Origin: Candidula unifasciata
Lineage: Eukaryota > Mollusca > Gastropoda > Stylommatophora > Geomitridae
Reading direction: 5' to 3'
Length of the DNA: 64,000 bases
Assembly: GCA_905116865.2 (NCBI GenBank)
Contig: CAJHNH020001590.1
Location: 1 to 64,000, forward strand
Below, piece by piece: positions 41,321 to 53,290 of the stretch. Below the pieces are notes generated by a model. The model had not been told where the DNA came from. It worked only from the letters and a program-made list of their open reading frames with translations, and did not search any database. Position 1 is the first letter of the stretch. Every line of letters begins with the position of its first letter. Both the position numbers and the translations under genes were made by a program.

Positions 41321-43280
41321 GTATGTATGTATGTATGTATGTATGTATGTATGTATGTATGTATGTATGTATGTATGTATGTATGTATGTATGTATGTAT
41401 GTATGTATGTATGTATGTATGTATGTATGTATGTATGTATGTATGTATGTATGTATGTATGTATGTATGTATGTATGTATGTATGTATGTATGTATGTAT
41501 GTATGTATGTATGTATGTATGTATGTATGTATGTATGTATGTATGTATGTATGTATGTATGTATGTATGTATGTATGTATGTATGTATGTATGTATGTAT
41601 GTATGTATGTATGTATGTATGTATGTATGTATGTATGTATGTATGTATGTATGTATGTATGTATGTATGTATGTATGTATGTATGTATGTATGTATGTAT
41701 GTATGTATGTATGTATGTATGTATGTATGTATGTATGTATGTATGTATGTATGTATGTATGTATGTATGTATGTATGTATGTATGTATGTATGTATGTAT
41801 GTATGTATGTATGTATGTATGTATGTATGTATGTATGTATGTATGTATGTATGTATGTATGTATGTATGTATGTATGTATGTATGTATGTATGTATGTAT
41901 GTATGTATGTATGTATGTATGTATGTATGTATGTATGTATGTATGTATGTATGTATGTATGTATGTATGTATGTATGTATGTATGTATGTATGTATGTAT
42001 GTATGTATGTATGTATGTATGTATGTATGTATGTATGTATGTATGTATGTATGTATGTATGTATGTATGTATGTATGTATGTATGTATGTATGTATGTAT
42101 GTATGTATGTATGTATGTATGTATGTATGTATGTATGTATGTATGTATGTATGTATGTATGTATGTATGTATGTATGTATGTATGTATGTATGTATGTAT
42201 GTATGTATGTATGTATGTATGTATGTATGTATGTATGTATGTATGTATGTATGTATGTATGTATGTATGTATGTATGTATGTATGTATGTATGTATGTAT
42301 GTATGTATGTATGTATGTATGTATGTATGTATGTATGTATGTATGTATGTATGTATGTATGTATGTATGTATGTATGTATGTATGTATGTATGTATGTAT
42401 GTATGTATGTATGTATGTATGTATGTATGTATGTATGTATGTATGTATGTATGTATGTATGTATGTATGTATGTATGTATGTATGTATGTATGTATGTAT
42501 GTATGTATGTATGTATGTATGTATGTATGTATGTATGTATGTATGTATGTATGTATGTATGTATGTATGTATGTATGTATGTATGTATGTATGTATGTAT
42601 GTATGTATGTATGTATGTATGTATGTATGTATGTATGTATGTATGTATGTATGTATGTATGTATGTATGTATGTATGTATGTATGTATGTATGTATGTAT
42701 GTATGTATGTATGTATGTATGTATGTATGTATGTATGTATGTATGTATGTATGTATGTATGTATGTATGTATGTATGTATGTATGTATGTATGTATGTAT
42801 GTATGTATGTATGTATGTATGTATGTATGTATGTATGTATGTATGTATGTATGTATGTATGTATGTATGTATGTATGTATGTATGTATGTATGTATGTAT
42901 GTATGTATGTATGTATGTATGTATGTATGTATGTATGTATGTATGTATGTATGTATGTATGTATGTATGTATGTATGTATGTATGTATGTATGTATGTAT
43001 GTATGTATGTATGTATGTATGTATGTATGTATGTATGTATGTATGTATGTATGTATGTATGTATGTATGTATGTATGTATGTATGTATGTATGTATGTAT
43101 GTATGTATGTATGTATGTATGTATGTATGTATGTATGTATGTATGTATGTATGTATGTATGTATGTATGTATGTATGTATGTATGTATGTATGTATGTAT
43201 GTATGTATGTATGTATGTATGTATGTATGTATGTATGTATGTATGTATGTATGTATGTATGTATGTATGTATGTATGTAT
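41321..43280. repeat. (GTAT)490 tetranucleotide microsatellite
   Basis: 1,960 bases of GTAT with no interruption that I can see. Neither strand contains a stop in any frame, so it creates false ORFs of about 680-750 codons with Met-Tyr-Val-Cys or Ile-His-Thr-Tyr periodicity. Flanks are GTGTTTGTTT and TATGCATGCATGTGTG. Confidence 0.98.
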
Positions 43281-43679
43281 TATGCATGCATGTGTGTATG
43301 TCTGTGTGCGTGTCTGTGTGTGTGAATATACAACCATGCTGTGTTGAATACTGCTTGATATTCATTTTATGTGTACTGTCATATGAACATAACATGCACA
43401 TTATAAATTTTCCCGTAGCACACAGAATTTACACGCGTCGTTCTCTTTCGTTTTTGCGTCCATCCTTGCCAGATCCACTCTTCCCCCCCCCCCCTCCCCC
43501 GTTAACACATTTTTACAGACGTTATTTCATTTAATACTGTCTTTTATCAGCTTTCGTTCATGAATGATCTTTACGATGTCTCCTTTGTCCAGTACGAGTG
43601 TTCCTGCAGCTATCGCTTTTGTAGCAACAACAACAACAACAAAGTGTGCTTTTAATTAGTATGTATATATAAATATTTA

Positions 43680-43866
43680 TTTGGCTAAACCTGACGCTTG
43701 GTTGGTGAAGTCGTCAGAATCATGCTGACCGCGTTTACTTTCCAATACTGCACTTAGTACCCACTCAGGGCTGGTCGACCTAGGAGCCAGGAAGGCATTT
43801 AAAAAAAAAAGTCTTTTATCAGGAGCTGAACCCACGACCGTCTAGCCGCTATGCCACGGCGACTAC
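43680..43866 (-). repeat. SINE-A, minus orientation
   Basis: GCTTGGTTGGTGAAGTCGTC, CAGGGCTGGTCGACCTAGGA and GAACCCACGACCGTCTAGCC, ending in CACGGCGACTACC, the inverted tRNA-like head. Confidence 0.65.
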
Positions 43867-43969
43867 CGCGTGTTTAAATGGTAGCACTTAAATGTCGATA
43901 AGAAATCGGCATTCGCTTTTTTTAAATACTTAAAAAGTAGTCAGTTCATACTTATATCACCCACAATTA

Positions 43970-44560
43970 GTTAGTTAGTCTTTCCTCTTGGACGTAGAGA
44001 GGCGCATAGGGCAGAGGTCATAGCTCTCCATGTCTGGCGGTTCGTTGTCACCTGGTTTAGATCTTGGATGTTCATTAGGCCCATGGGTAAACCTTTCCTG
44101 ATGATGATTCTGCACAGGGCTCTCTCGGTCTTTCCCGTTTTCCCCCCTTCTGGTGTTCAAACTGTGTGGGGGAGTCTTGTCTTATCCATTCTGAATGCAT
44201 GGCCGATGTAGTTCCAGGGGCCCTTTCTTATTAAACTGGATACATTATTTTGCTCAGTCTAAATCGGTCCAGTGGAGATGGAGTATTCTTCCAAGATCTT
44301 TTTTCCTAAAAAATGTCTAAAATTTTATATCTAGTGCTACCGCTGTTTTCCAACCACTAGTTAGCATTGGAACCACACACCAGTTGAAGATCTCAGGTTT
44401 TGTGTGTTTGCTGAATGTTTTGACAATTTGTTAAAGGCAAAAGATACCAGTGCGATCCACGATGATATCTCTGGCGCTGAATATCTCGTTTCTGTCAAGA
44501 TGGCGATACATGTTTTCCTCTAGCTTGGCTTCAGACTGTTTATTAACGACCCAACAAGCC
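43970..44560 (-). pseudogene. LINE C-terminus (RTE-like, second subgroup)
   Basis: On the minus strand a shifted frame reads KGPWNYIGHAFRMDKTRL, then TTNRQTWRAMTSALCASL at the 3' end (about 43975-44040). Further 5' is EENMYRHLDRNEIFSARDII. This is the IGH...TWRAM tail seen in mobile-element reverse transcriptases. Frames are broken. Confidence 0.55.
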
Positions 44561-44809
44561 GTCCATCGTAAAACATTGCTTTCGAATCAGATTTCTAGCC
44601 CTAAATACGCTCAGTTCAAACTTTTTAAATTCCAAGGACATCTGTAACATGGTTTACTGGAACGTTAGAATTATCAACTACAGTAGTAGCAATTAAACTG
44701 TTATAACGGCCTGTCTGATAACATGAAGCACGTTAATTAAACAAATAATAGGCCGACTAATGGAAACGAAATAAATTCACATGTACAGAGAGAAGCTAAA
44801 ACACTGCTA

Positions 44810-44990
44810 TTGATCTATCCATTGCTTGTGATAAAATGCTCCGCTGGTTTCTTTACACTATATCTGGCCTCCAGAAGCAGTAAAAGATGCACCATGAAGT
44901 GTGGTTTGCTGTAAATATTCAACAGAAGATGGTAAACTAAGTCATCAGTTTATTAACTAGTTTGGCACTGTTTCCTGAATTGCTGTACTC
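44810..44990 (+). promoter_or_regulatory. Possible receptor-upstream block before the pseudogene
   Basis: CTGCTATTGATCTATCCATTG and GATAAAATG resemble the start of the 18440 block. Similarity is weak and short. Confidence 0.25.
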
Positions 44991-45204
44991 TCACAATTTT
45001 GAATTGGAACGCATGTGTATCAGAATAATTTAAGTGAGTTCAAAGTTCATACGGAGTCACAGCAGAGTATGTCTCAGTTATGTGGTTGTATAGGATCCCA
45101 TCAGTTCAGTTTCGTTTGTTGGTTGAAACTGTGCGGATTGTGAAATGTTTACAAGACGACGGCTCCCGACTGTCACTGGACACTGAGTTGAAATGCAAAT
45201 CATG

Positions 45205-46001
45205 TCGGATAACTTCACATCTGTGTGTGTAAAAGATTTCAAACATTACGCTGTTCCGTTCAGCATTTCTTGGACTACTCTAAGCGTGTTAGTCATCGCT
45301 CAAATTTACTAATAACATTCATCATCTGGGTCGCCAACGCAGTTATGTTGGATACATTCCTAATGGGAGCTTGCTACTCGTCTCTCATGATGTCCATGAA
45401 TCAGTTAGGAGTTATCGCCGCTGATCGCTACATCAACATTGTTCATCCCTTCTTCTACATCAAACACATTACCAGGAGGCGAGTTGTGACAATAATTATT
45501 TGTTACTGGATTCTAGCTATTGTTTATGGAGCAATCCCACTACTTGTTTACGGCGATACTAAGTATCATAAACTTTGTATCATCAGCAACCCACCCCCGA
45601 ATATGTCAGTAGTTTACATTGTGAACTTATTTTTGATATTAACTCTCTATATAAAAATTGCTGTTTTGGCTTACAGACGTAAGACAGCTGCGCAAGACAG
45701 ACAGTTATCAAATTCTCTAACCAATAACGTTAGGAGAAACTACGGAACCCCAGCTTGAAAAAGTGTGAAGTTTTGTGCTATAATGTGTGGCATTCACGTT
45801 CTGTGTACATGTCCTTCTGCGATTATGGCTTTAGTTAATGTAAAATATACATTTCCATTTTACGTTTATGGTCCTTTACAGCAATTGTATCTTGTTCATT
45901 CTTTATTAAATTTCTTTGCATATATAAACATCAACACTAATTTTAAAGCAGCTGTGAGAAAAACGTTTGTAGACTTGAAAAATCGGTTCCATTCAGACTA
46001 A
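45205..46001 (+). pseudogene. Receptor A pseudogene: subfamily A seven-TM GPCR with three lesions
   Basis: The ATG (MSDNFTSVC) opens a frame matching the N-terminus of receptors 1 to 3. A one-base deletion near 45305 in TM1 shifts it to a stop (45311). In the other frame, FIIW joins directly to VANAVMLDTF, so about 41 residues (loop 1, all of TM2 and extracellular loop 1) are deleted in frame near 45331. Downstream it keeps GVIAADRYINIV, the ECL2 Cys, the TM5 region and RRNYGTPA. The conserved Trp codon of GTPAW is TGA (45756-45758). TM6 and TM7 follow intact to TAA at 45999. Outside these lesions similarity is high, so inactivation may be recent. Confidence 0.88.
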
Positions 46002-46003
46002 AA

Positions 46004-46033
46004 TCTCTTTCTCTCTCTCTCGCGCGCGCGCGC

Positions 46034-46081
<48 letters not shown>
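46004..46081. repeat. Compound (TC)n(GC)n(GT)n microsatellite
   Basis: Starts within a few bases of the pseudogene stop. It has about 28 bases of CG dinucleotides followed by about 33 bases of GT dinucleotides, an alternating purine-pyrimidine stretch capable of forming Z-DNA. Confidence 0.95.
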
Positions 46082-46082
<1 letters not shown>

Positions 46083-46089
46083 GATGTGG

Positions 46090-46740
46090 AATTATAATAC
46101 TTAACGTAGTAATTGATGCCTATAAAAAGTTGGAGGCCAACAGATCGTTTCCGTGAACATTTTATTGCCATCCACAGAGCCGCTTTCTCCATTTTCATCA
46201 ATCCGATCGCCATAATACAACTGACATTTCCATCCTTCGAGGAAAGCTGGCCTCACTAAATTCATATAAATAAATATAGGGGAAACCCTTGGGGTCGTGG
46301 AAATAATATATTTGAACATAATATACCAGCAAAAGGATTATTCGTTGCGAGTCCGACTCGTAATTCCAACGTACCGCGATCGAAATTCACTGCTGGCTGC
46401 GTGGATTTTTATCATGGTGTGATGTGACGCGTAGTTTAAATGTTTATGTTGTTGAGTAGGGATCTTCCTTTCAACACATTCTCTCCACTAGATAAACTGA
46501 ACTAAAATCTGAGCTATGTTGCTCTCAGACAAAGTCCTGGGTATCCAAGAAAACAGCCATATTGGCTCGTTAAGTATATTAACATTAGCTGAACTTGGTA
46601 CCCACAAGAGAAAGCAAGGAATTTTAGATGTCTATCATACTAAATGAATTATTAGACAGGGCAAGTGATTCCTCCGTCATCTACCTTCTCCCGGTGTTAT
46701 TATTAATAATTAAAGAATTATTATCATATTATTTGAGCCC
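46090..46740. other. Intergenic, nothing recognised
   Basis: No ORF with a domain and no repeat family shared with the rest of the window was seen. Confidence 0.3.
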
Positions 46741-46748
46741 CCACCAAA

Positions 46749-47548
46749 TGTTATTCTATCCTAACAGTTTAATTAAACATGTAAGAACAGACATTTGGAA
46801 TTTAACAAACTATGTAGTTTAAAACTTGACATACAGCTTTATTTACTACAATGAAATTCCCAGTTTGTTGATTTACACAAACAGTGACTGGTTAATGAAA
46901 GGGATACGCTTCAGCGAGACAAACAGCTCGGGGTTTAGAGTGGTATGATAATGATGATAAAAGGTTAACATAAAGGGGTTAACTCAACTTATAAGCCTCT
47001 GACAGCCGTGAGGAACTGTCAAGCTTGTCCAACTCTTCCTTGCCTGTTGTCTGCCTGTTTCAGCTTATTCTCCACTTCATCCCCACCTCGTTCTCCACCT
47101 CGTTCTCCACCTCGTTCCCAGCTGGCCGAGTCTAACACAATGTAGGCTACTTCATGGACTGATCGTCACATGGGCGCTGTAATCATGGAAACAAAACACA
47201 TACGTGTAGTATCTTGACTTACACTAAGAATACATGTATTAATTAATACAACATATAATAATAAAATATATCCCATCACTCCTCCTCATATTCCACATCC
47301 TCTCCAGTCTAGTCTGAAGGTCTTTTGTCTTACATGGGCGTCACATATCCTGCCTTCCCTCTTCATGCTATGTCATGATAGTTGACTTTCTAAGTCGGTT
47401 GTCCGTCATCACTCAGACTTCCAACAACTGGCTGACATAGATTTGACATACACATGTGGCGCAGGTTATGTGCTGAAAACGCAAACAATTTATATGTGCA
47501 CGCTGTCCTGAATATTATCTTTCAGTGACAGTAAATACTGTACACCCA
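46749..47548 (-). repeat. Possible LTR or LTR fragment, minus strand
   Basis: Read on the minus strand it starts TGGGTGTACAG after a purine tract (CCAGGGGGAGAATGA) and ends GAATAACA. It has a TATA-like CTTATAAGTTG and a later AATAAA in plausible order, and the next bases (TTTGGTGGGGGCTC) look like a primer site. No matching second LTR or coding region was found, so this stays tentative. Confidence 0.3.
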
Positions 47549-48690
47549 TCATTCTCCCCCTGGGGTTATAAATCCCCTGTTTAGGTGAACACCTTAAGTG
47601 AGCACATGGTGGGCACACAAAACGTAACAGCATCCCTGCACATATGGGCATCATGGAAACAATATAATTACATTTCATTATATCAAATGTCATTGTTCAC
47701 ATCTTATTTTCAACACATGAAAACATACACTGAAAAACATGTGACACAAACATACAAGAAATAGGAATAGTTTAGCAGTTCCCTAACTGAGATACTGAAT
47801 TCTCACAAAGAACTATTTCAAGCAGAATGTGCAGACAAATTAGGAAAAGGTAGTATAGACTAAGCTTAACTCCCTAACCTATGTATACAAGATTAAAATT
47901 AATATTTTCTCTTACCTGGGAACTTTCCATTAATCGCCAAAACAGAATGCGACCGTAAAATTTACCTTTTAGGTCGATCTGTGTTGTTTGCCGGCAGGCT
48001 GCGATTAATGACGGAAATTCCACAGGCTCGAAGTATAAGTATCAATCTATTGTCCAAATTAAACTCCTCCCTTTCCTTAGTTTTTACCCAACCCTCAAGA
48101 TGATGGCCTAAGCACCGCCCCTGAGGTAACTATCAGATCACTTGGCTAACCAGTGACCTGTCACTCAATTCTGGACTGACATCCCTAGAGCAAACATTCT
48201 TAAGTGACCCAATCTAGTTTACAACGAATCTAACTGGCAGGTGTTAAAAGACGTTCAGTGAAGCCATTGTGTTTCCTACTTGACCCAGATCAAACAGTCC
48301 TAATTGCCACACAACTGTTCTCCCCCGAATTACACTGACGTGTGAAACTCTGACCTCTGGGCTCCACAATGTCTAGCGTCCACTCAATTTACCTGGTCAA
48401 AAGGGCCCCCCTCAGTCTCTACAGTCTGGTCAGGAGATAACATTCTGACACTGGCGTGAGAATGCAATCTAACATCCCTAGTCTGAACCAGCGGGCTATA
48501 TTACGTAGTGTTGGGTAATTTTAAACAAAGCGCAGTGGCTTGTCTCGAAGAAGGACTGGTAACAATTTAAATCCGTGCGGTTTAAAGCAATATTAGGATA
48601 AAGCGCAGAGTAAATATAATTCTGTCTCTTTAGAACCAGAAGAACTTATTACAAGTACTAACTTCTGGAATCACTGAGATCGTCTCGTGA
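47549..48690. other. Intergenic, nothing firmly recognised
   Basis: Possibly the 3' internal part of the element suggested at 46749-47548, but no coding frame supports that. Confidence 0.25.
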
Positions 48691-48860
48691 CACATGGTAT
48701 GGGGCGTCGCAGGTCGACCCAACCTAAAATGAGTACCAGGATTTACGTCCTGGAAAGGTAAAGGCGGCTGGCGTTATTCTGACCACATCACCCATCTTGT
48801 GCCGATTGGTGTGTAAAAATATTAGATGCTCTTCCCATATGCCCAAAACACCTTAAACAA
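48690..48860 (+). repeat. SINE-A, 5' truncated
   Basis: GGTCGACCCAACCTAAAATG, GGCGTTATTCTGACCACATC and the tail GATGCTCTTCCCATATGCCC resemble the 3' two-thirds of 13706-13983. Confidence 0.6.
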
Positions 48861-49590
48861 TGTTTTGATTGGCACTCATCGAAAGAAGTGGAAGGACACA
48901 CTAGACAACATGAAAATTGAAAGATATAGTTACCGTCCAGTAAAACAAACCTGTCACCTCCGAATAGTGTATGCGCCTCGCTATGGAAACAAGTGTACTA
49001 AGAACATGAATGGTGTCTGTAAAGGCTGACGGAAAGTCTCCCAGGCAGTTCCATTGCTTAATGTATTTTCATGTCAACTGATTCTCTAAAGCCTCGTATT
49101 TCTGTCGTTTTGGTCGTTTCTTTGTTTTTTTCCCTTCTATCTGATTGTTTATTTGCGTTCACTGGTTGTAAACTCTGGAGGACAATTATGGGTGTTCCTC
49201 CACTTCTGGACTTTGGCCATGTTTTAGAGCTTGAGTTTTGTGTGGACATCTGTTTTGTACATAATTCTTTTTTTTTTGTATGCAAGCTAGTTAATTAGTA
49301 AGTGGGCAGATTATCTTTATTGAAGATCGAACCACTCAGTCCATAACTGCTCGGATTCACTCTTTAGCAAACCCCGCACTCGGTAGCGGCTCAGGTCACC
49401 AGTTCTGTATTGATTTCCTATTCTTCTTTTGCTTTCCGCATAATTTTATTGTCTGGCCACACCCTTTTATTCTGCTGTTCTTGAAGTAGCTTTACCTGCC
49501 AGCCGATCAGCTTGCTCACGTACGTGCGTGCCTGCGTGCCCAGGCACAAATATGAAACTGATATTTGTTAACCCAAACCGCTTTAGAGAC
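48861..49590. other. Intergenic, nothing recognised
   Basis: Short frames only; no domain or repeat family is recognised. Confidence 0.3.
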
Positions 49591-49930
49591 TCCAGTCACT
49601 GTCTTCAGATCCAGCCCTTCTCAAACTTCCTAAGCATGCTCATTGAGTCACAGTTCTGTAGACTGTTCATTCCTTGTCTCTTAGACAGATGCACACAGGC
49701 ATCGAAAGAAACACCATTAATTAGGCGCTTTTTACGACAGGCTTATCATGGGTGCAGTGAAACTATTCTTACTCCACACCCCTCCCACCCCACCCCCCCT
49801 CCCCCAATTTTTTTTCGGGACAAGACGGGAATTCTTCCAGATGAAAAATGGAGAGTCACCGTGGCGAAGAATACAAGCACTTTGTCTGGAATTTGTAAGG
49901 TCGAGGGTTGTTTTCATGGGAGCATTGTCC
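49590..49930 (-). repeat. SINE-F-type block, minus orientation
   Basis: The reverse complement contains AAGCCTGTCGTAAAAAGCGC, then TCGATGCCTGTGTGC and AGAGACAAGGAATGAACAG, matching the GTCGTAAGAGTCGACT block elsewhere. A C-rich run (49780-49805) lies in the variable part. Confidence 0.45.
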
Positions 49931-50540
49931 AGTTCACGGTTGAAATGTTTGCGGAATTCTCTGCGGATGGCTGCTGGATCTATAGTTGACGTTATTTATG
50001 CGACGCTGTTGGCAGACGATAGACAGAGACTGAGCCATGTTGGATAGTTACGTAGATCAAAGCAATGTTTCCCGGTTGTGAATTTAAACAAAGAAGACAC
50101 ACACATTAGATTACACAGTTTACTGATAGTTAAGTAAACTTTCTCGACTTTAACTTTAATTTCATTTAAAAATTTTTTTCATGAAAAAAAAAACTAAAAC
50201 GTTTTTTCTCAGTTTTATCAACCACAGCTACCGTGTGGAATAAAACATTTCTTGTTTGTGCGGAACGTTTCGCTCTTTATTTGTTGCTTGTCACGCCGAC
50301 ACATTCTTTTTCTTGATTTTGTAGCTGATTTCAGTTCTATGAAAGTTATATTTCAATAATTGATTTCTACAAAATGTCTGTGATGCGTCAAATTCGGTTC
50401 ATAAAGAAATTTAACGAAACGGATACCAGTAATAATATATAATTGACACGATGTGTTTACAATAACATTTATTTTAAGAGAATAAATAAAGCGATATCCT
50501 AGACATTTCTTGAGAAGAAAAAGTAACGAGTCACCAAAAA
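49931..50540. other. AT-rich intergenic, nothing recognised
   Basis: No feature is supported. Confidence 0.3.
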
Positions 50541-50544
50541 AGCT

Positions 50545-50775
50545 CTGAGTGAATGAGTGAGTGAGTGTGTGAGCGTTTGTATGTGTGTGTGTGCGAGCGA
50601 GTAAGTGAATCAGTAAGTGAGTGAATGAGTGAGTGATTGAGTGAGGGTGTGTATGTGTGAGTGAATCCGTTAGTGAGGGAGTGAGTGAATGAAAGAGTTT
50701 TCGAGTCAGTGAGTGTGTGTGTGTGAGAGAGAGTGAGTGACTGAGTGAGTGAGTGAATACGTAAGTAAGTGTCGT
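50545..50775. repeat. Imperfect (GAGT)n repeat
   Basis: GTGAGTGAGTGAATGAG-like units with GTGT inserts over about 230 bases. The Ser-Leu-Thr-His frames on the minus strand are repeat artefacts. Confidence 0.9.
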
Positions 50776-50959
50776 TTGACCACACGATAACAGCACAACG
50801 AGCAATTAACACCTGCTGACACAAATACCACCATTCGGATGATTGTCATCCAGTTGAAACCCAGTTAAGAATCGCTGCATTACCATTTCGTTAGCCTGAT
50901 TTGGTGACGCCAGCAGCATGGTTCATCAGATGGAGCCGGTCTTGATACAGCATTGCAGT

Positions 50960-51450
50960 ATTATATCAACAGACTTTTCACAGATTGTCTGTGATTTATC
51001 AACATATTATTCAGACTATATTCACAGAAATTTAACAGTGACTATCAAACATCAACATAAAACTCACACATGTTGCGATAAATTTATGATCTATCAACGG
51101 ATATTTCACACATTTTCTGAGAGATTGCACAACGTCTCAGCGATTTATTGACACATAATTCAAATGTTGTGTGAGACATTTCAAAAAAATATTTTTTTTA
51201 ATCAATCGATAATTCACAAACATCTGCGCTAATTTAGAAAGTTTCTTTATTAAACAACATATAATTCACACATATTCTGAGAGATTTAACAAAATGTCTG
51301 TGATTTATTCTTCATAAAGTGTTTGTGATTTATCAACAGAAAATTCGCAAAAATTCGGAGAGATTTCACAATGTGTCTGTAATTTTTCAACACATAATTC
51401 ACACATATTCAGAGATATTTCACAATTCATAATCGACGCAGAATGTCAGT
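50960..51450. repeat. Degenerate tandem repeat of roughly 60-70 bp
   Basis: Recurring blocks are ATAATTCACACATATTCTGA, GAGATTTCACAA and GTCTGTGATTTATCAACA, at least five times with indels. Confidence 0.65.
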
Positions 51451-51554
51451 GATTTGTAAACCAGCAATGAATAATCTGTATCAGTTATTTCTTAAAAGCT
51501 TATAATCGTAATACAGAATTTAAGGACACTCTAGTTAACACGTTACTGGTTAAA

Positions 51555-51766
51555 ACAAGTCATACGGCACGACAAGTCATACGGCACGACAAGTCATACG
51601 GCACGACAAGTCATACGGCACGACAAGTCATACGGCACGACAAGTCATACGGCACGACAAGTCATACAGCACGACAAGTTATACGGCACGACAAGTCATA
51701 CGGCACGACAAGTCATACGGCACGACAAGTCATACGGCACGACAAGTCATACGGCACGACAAGTCA
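51555..51766. repeat. 17-bp tandem array (about 12.5 copies)
   Basis: The unit ACAAGTCATACGGCACG is nearly perfect, with one CATACAGCACG and one AAGTTATACGG variant. Copies are head-to-tail without spacers. Confidence 0.95.
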
Positions 51767-51889
51767 ATACAAAATCGCCAAATGTGGGTGCAATCGCACC
51801 CTCATTAAGCATCAGATGAACAAGTACTGAAACGTTACATCTAGCCTGTCATTGAGCCTGTCATCGAGTCTGTCATCGAGCCTGTCATC

Positions 51890-52330
51890 GAGCCTCTCTT
51901 CGAGCCCGTTCTGTTGTATGGCAGTGAATCTTGGAAAGTGAGCAAAAAAATTATGAAGAATTTGGAAGCATTTGAGATGTGATTCTTGAGAATAATGTGG
52001 TAAATATATTGGACTAACAGAATAACTAGTGATTATTACCTGGAAATAGATAATGATAGAAGAACATTAAATACAACAATAAGCAAGGAGACAAACAAAG
52101 TGCTTTGGTCTTGTGGTGAGAAAAGGAGAACTGCAAAATATTCTGACGACTGGAAAGATCACTGGTAGAAGAGACAGAGGCAGACCAAGAGAAATTATGG
52201 TGGACGGGTTAAGACAGTGGCATGGAGAAATCGCTTTAGTGGAATTGTTTCCGAATACTAAAGACCAAAATCTGTGGAGATGCATGAACGCCTACGCCAG
52301 CTGACAGGGCACTTGATGATGACGATAATT
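51890..52330 (+). pseudogene. RTE-type LINE C-terminus, decayed
   Basis: Frames give EPVLLYGSESWKVSKKIMKN, then GKITGRRDRGRPREIMVDGL and MNAYAS, then GCACTTGATGATGACG. Same family as 40430-40890, with several stops. Confidence 0.65.
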
Positions 52331-52347
52331 ATAATATGTCCCTCTCT

Positions 52348-52348
<1 letters not shown>

Positions 52349-52410
<62 letters not shown>

Positions 52411-52435
52411 AACACATACACACACACACACACAA
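52349..52435. repeat. (TC)n(AC)n compound microsatellite
   Basis: About 45 bases of TC followed by about 45 bases of AC with two short interruptions. Confidence 0.95.
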
Positions 52436-52609
52436 AGCAACAGATGGAAGAGAGTCGTCGATTACGCCATAAATTTTAGGTAAAATATTATGAGCTTTTG
52501 AACTAAAATGGGACAGATAGACTCTTAGAATATAATTTGCTAATGAAGAAAAAGAAATTGCTGGTATCATTAAATCGATCAGGAAACCACAAGCCACAGC
52601 ACAAGACGA

Positions 52610-52924
52610 CTATTTTATTATGGACAGACCAGAACAAGTCATTATCCTCCGCCTGAAAACAGTGCACAACCTTTTACTTAACCACATGTACACAACATTC
52701 AATATATGTGCATCAGCAATGTATACCTGTGGAAAGGTGCCCCCAGACAGCAGAGCATGTACTCCAGGACTGCACCGGATTCGACTCATTATGGAAAACC
52801 TTTTGACTAGAAAGAACAACAGTGGACCGCAAACTCTATGGGCCACTAAATGAACTAACAACGACAGGGAAATTTATACCAGAGACAAAATTTCTGGTAT
52901 AGACAGCTTATTTGTGGCGAGCGA
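52610..52924 (+). pseudogene. LINE C-terminus (RNase H/zinc-finger-like tail)
   Basis: The frame at 52620-52853 reads QVIILRLKTVHNLLLNHMYT, then FNICASAMYTCGKVP and a later frame RACTPGLHRI. This resembles the RLRTGHN...CPCG...EHLLQDC tail common in jockey- and I-like LINE ORF2 proteins. It leads straight into a GAA tail, so it is the 3' end of an insertion. Confidence 0.55.
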
Positions 52925-52953
52925 AAGAAGAAGAAGAAGAAGAAGAAGAAGAA

Positions 52954-52984
<31 letters not shown>

Positions 52985-53158
52985 AAGAAGAAGAAGAAGA
53001 AGAAGAAGAAGAAGAAGAAGAAGAAGAAGAAGAAGAAGAAGAAGAAGAAGAAGAAGAAGAAGAAGAAGAAGAAGAAGAAGAAGAAGAAGAAGAAGAAGAA
53101 GAAGAAGAAGAAGAAGAAGAAGAAGAAGAAGAAGAAGAAATAAAAATAAAAATAAAAA

Positions 53159-53189
<31 letters not shown>

Positions 53190-53290
53190 AAGAAGAAGAA
53201 GAAGAAGAAGAAGAAGAAGAAGAAGAAGAAGAAGAAGAAGAAGAAGAAGAAGAAGAAGAAGAAGAAGAAGAAGAAGAAGAAGAAGAAGAA
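52925..53290. repeat. (GAA)n microsatellite, 0.37 kb
   Basis: Long GAA run interrupted by one TAA near 52952 and a block of four ATAAAA units near 53139-53160. It follows GCGAGCGAAAGAAG, the 3' end of the LINE remnant. Poly-Arg, poly-Lys and poly-Leu frames are artefacts. Confidence 0.95.

Noticed and set aside
41230..43534. Long ORFs of about 680-750 codons on both strands
   Set aside because: They are translations of the (GTAT)n repeat, which has no stop codon in any frame; there is no domain or codon bias.
50353..50824. Thr/His/Ser/Leu-rich minus-strand ORFs
   Set aside because: Translations of the GAGT repeat.
51555..51766. CRISPR-like array
   Set aside because: Units are 17 bp and contiguous with no spacers; the host is a eukaryote.
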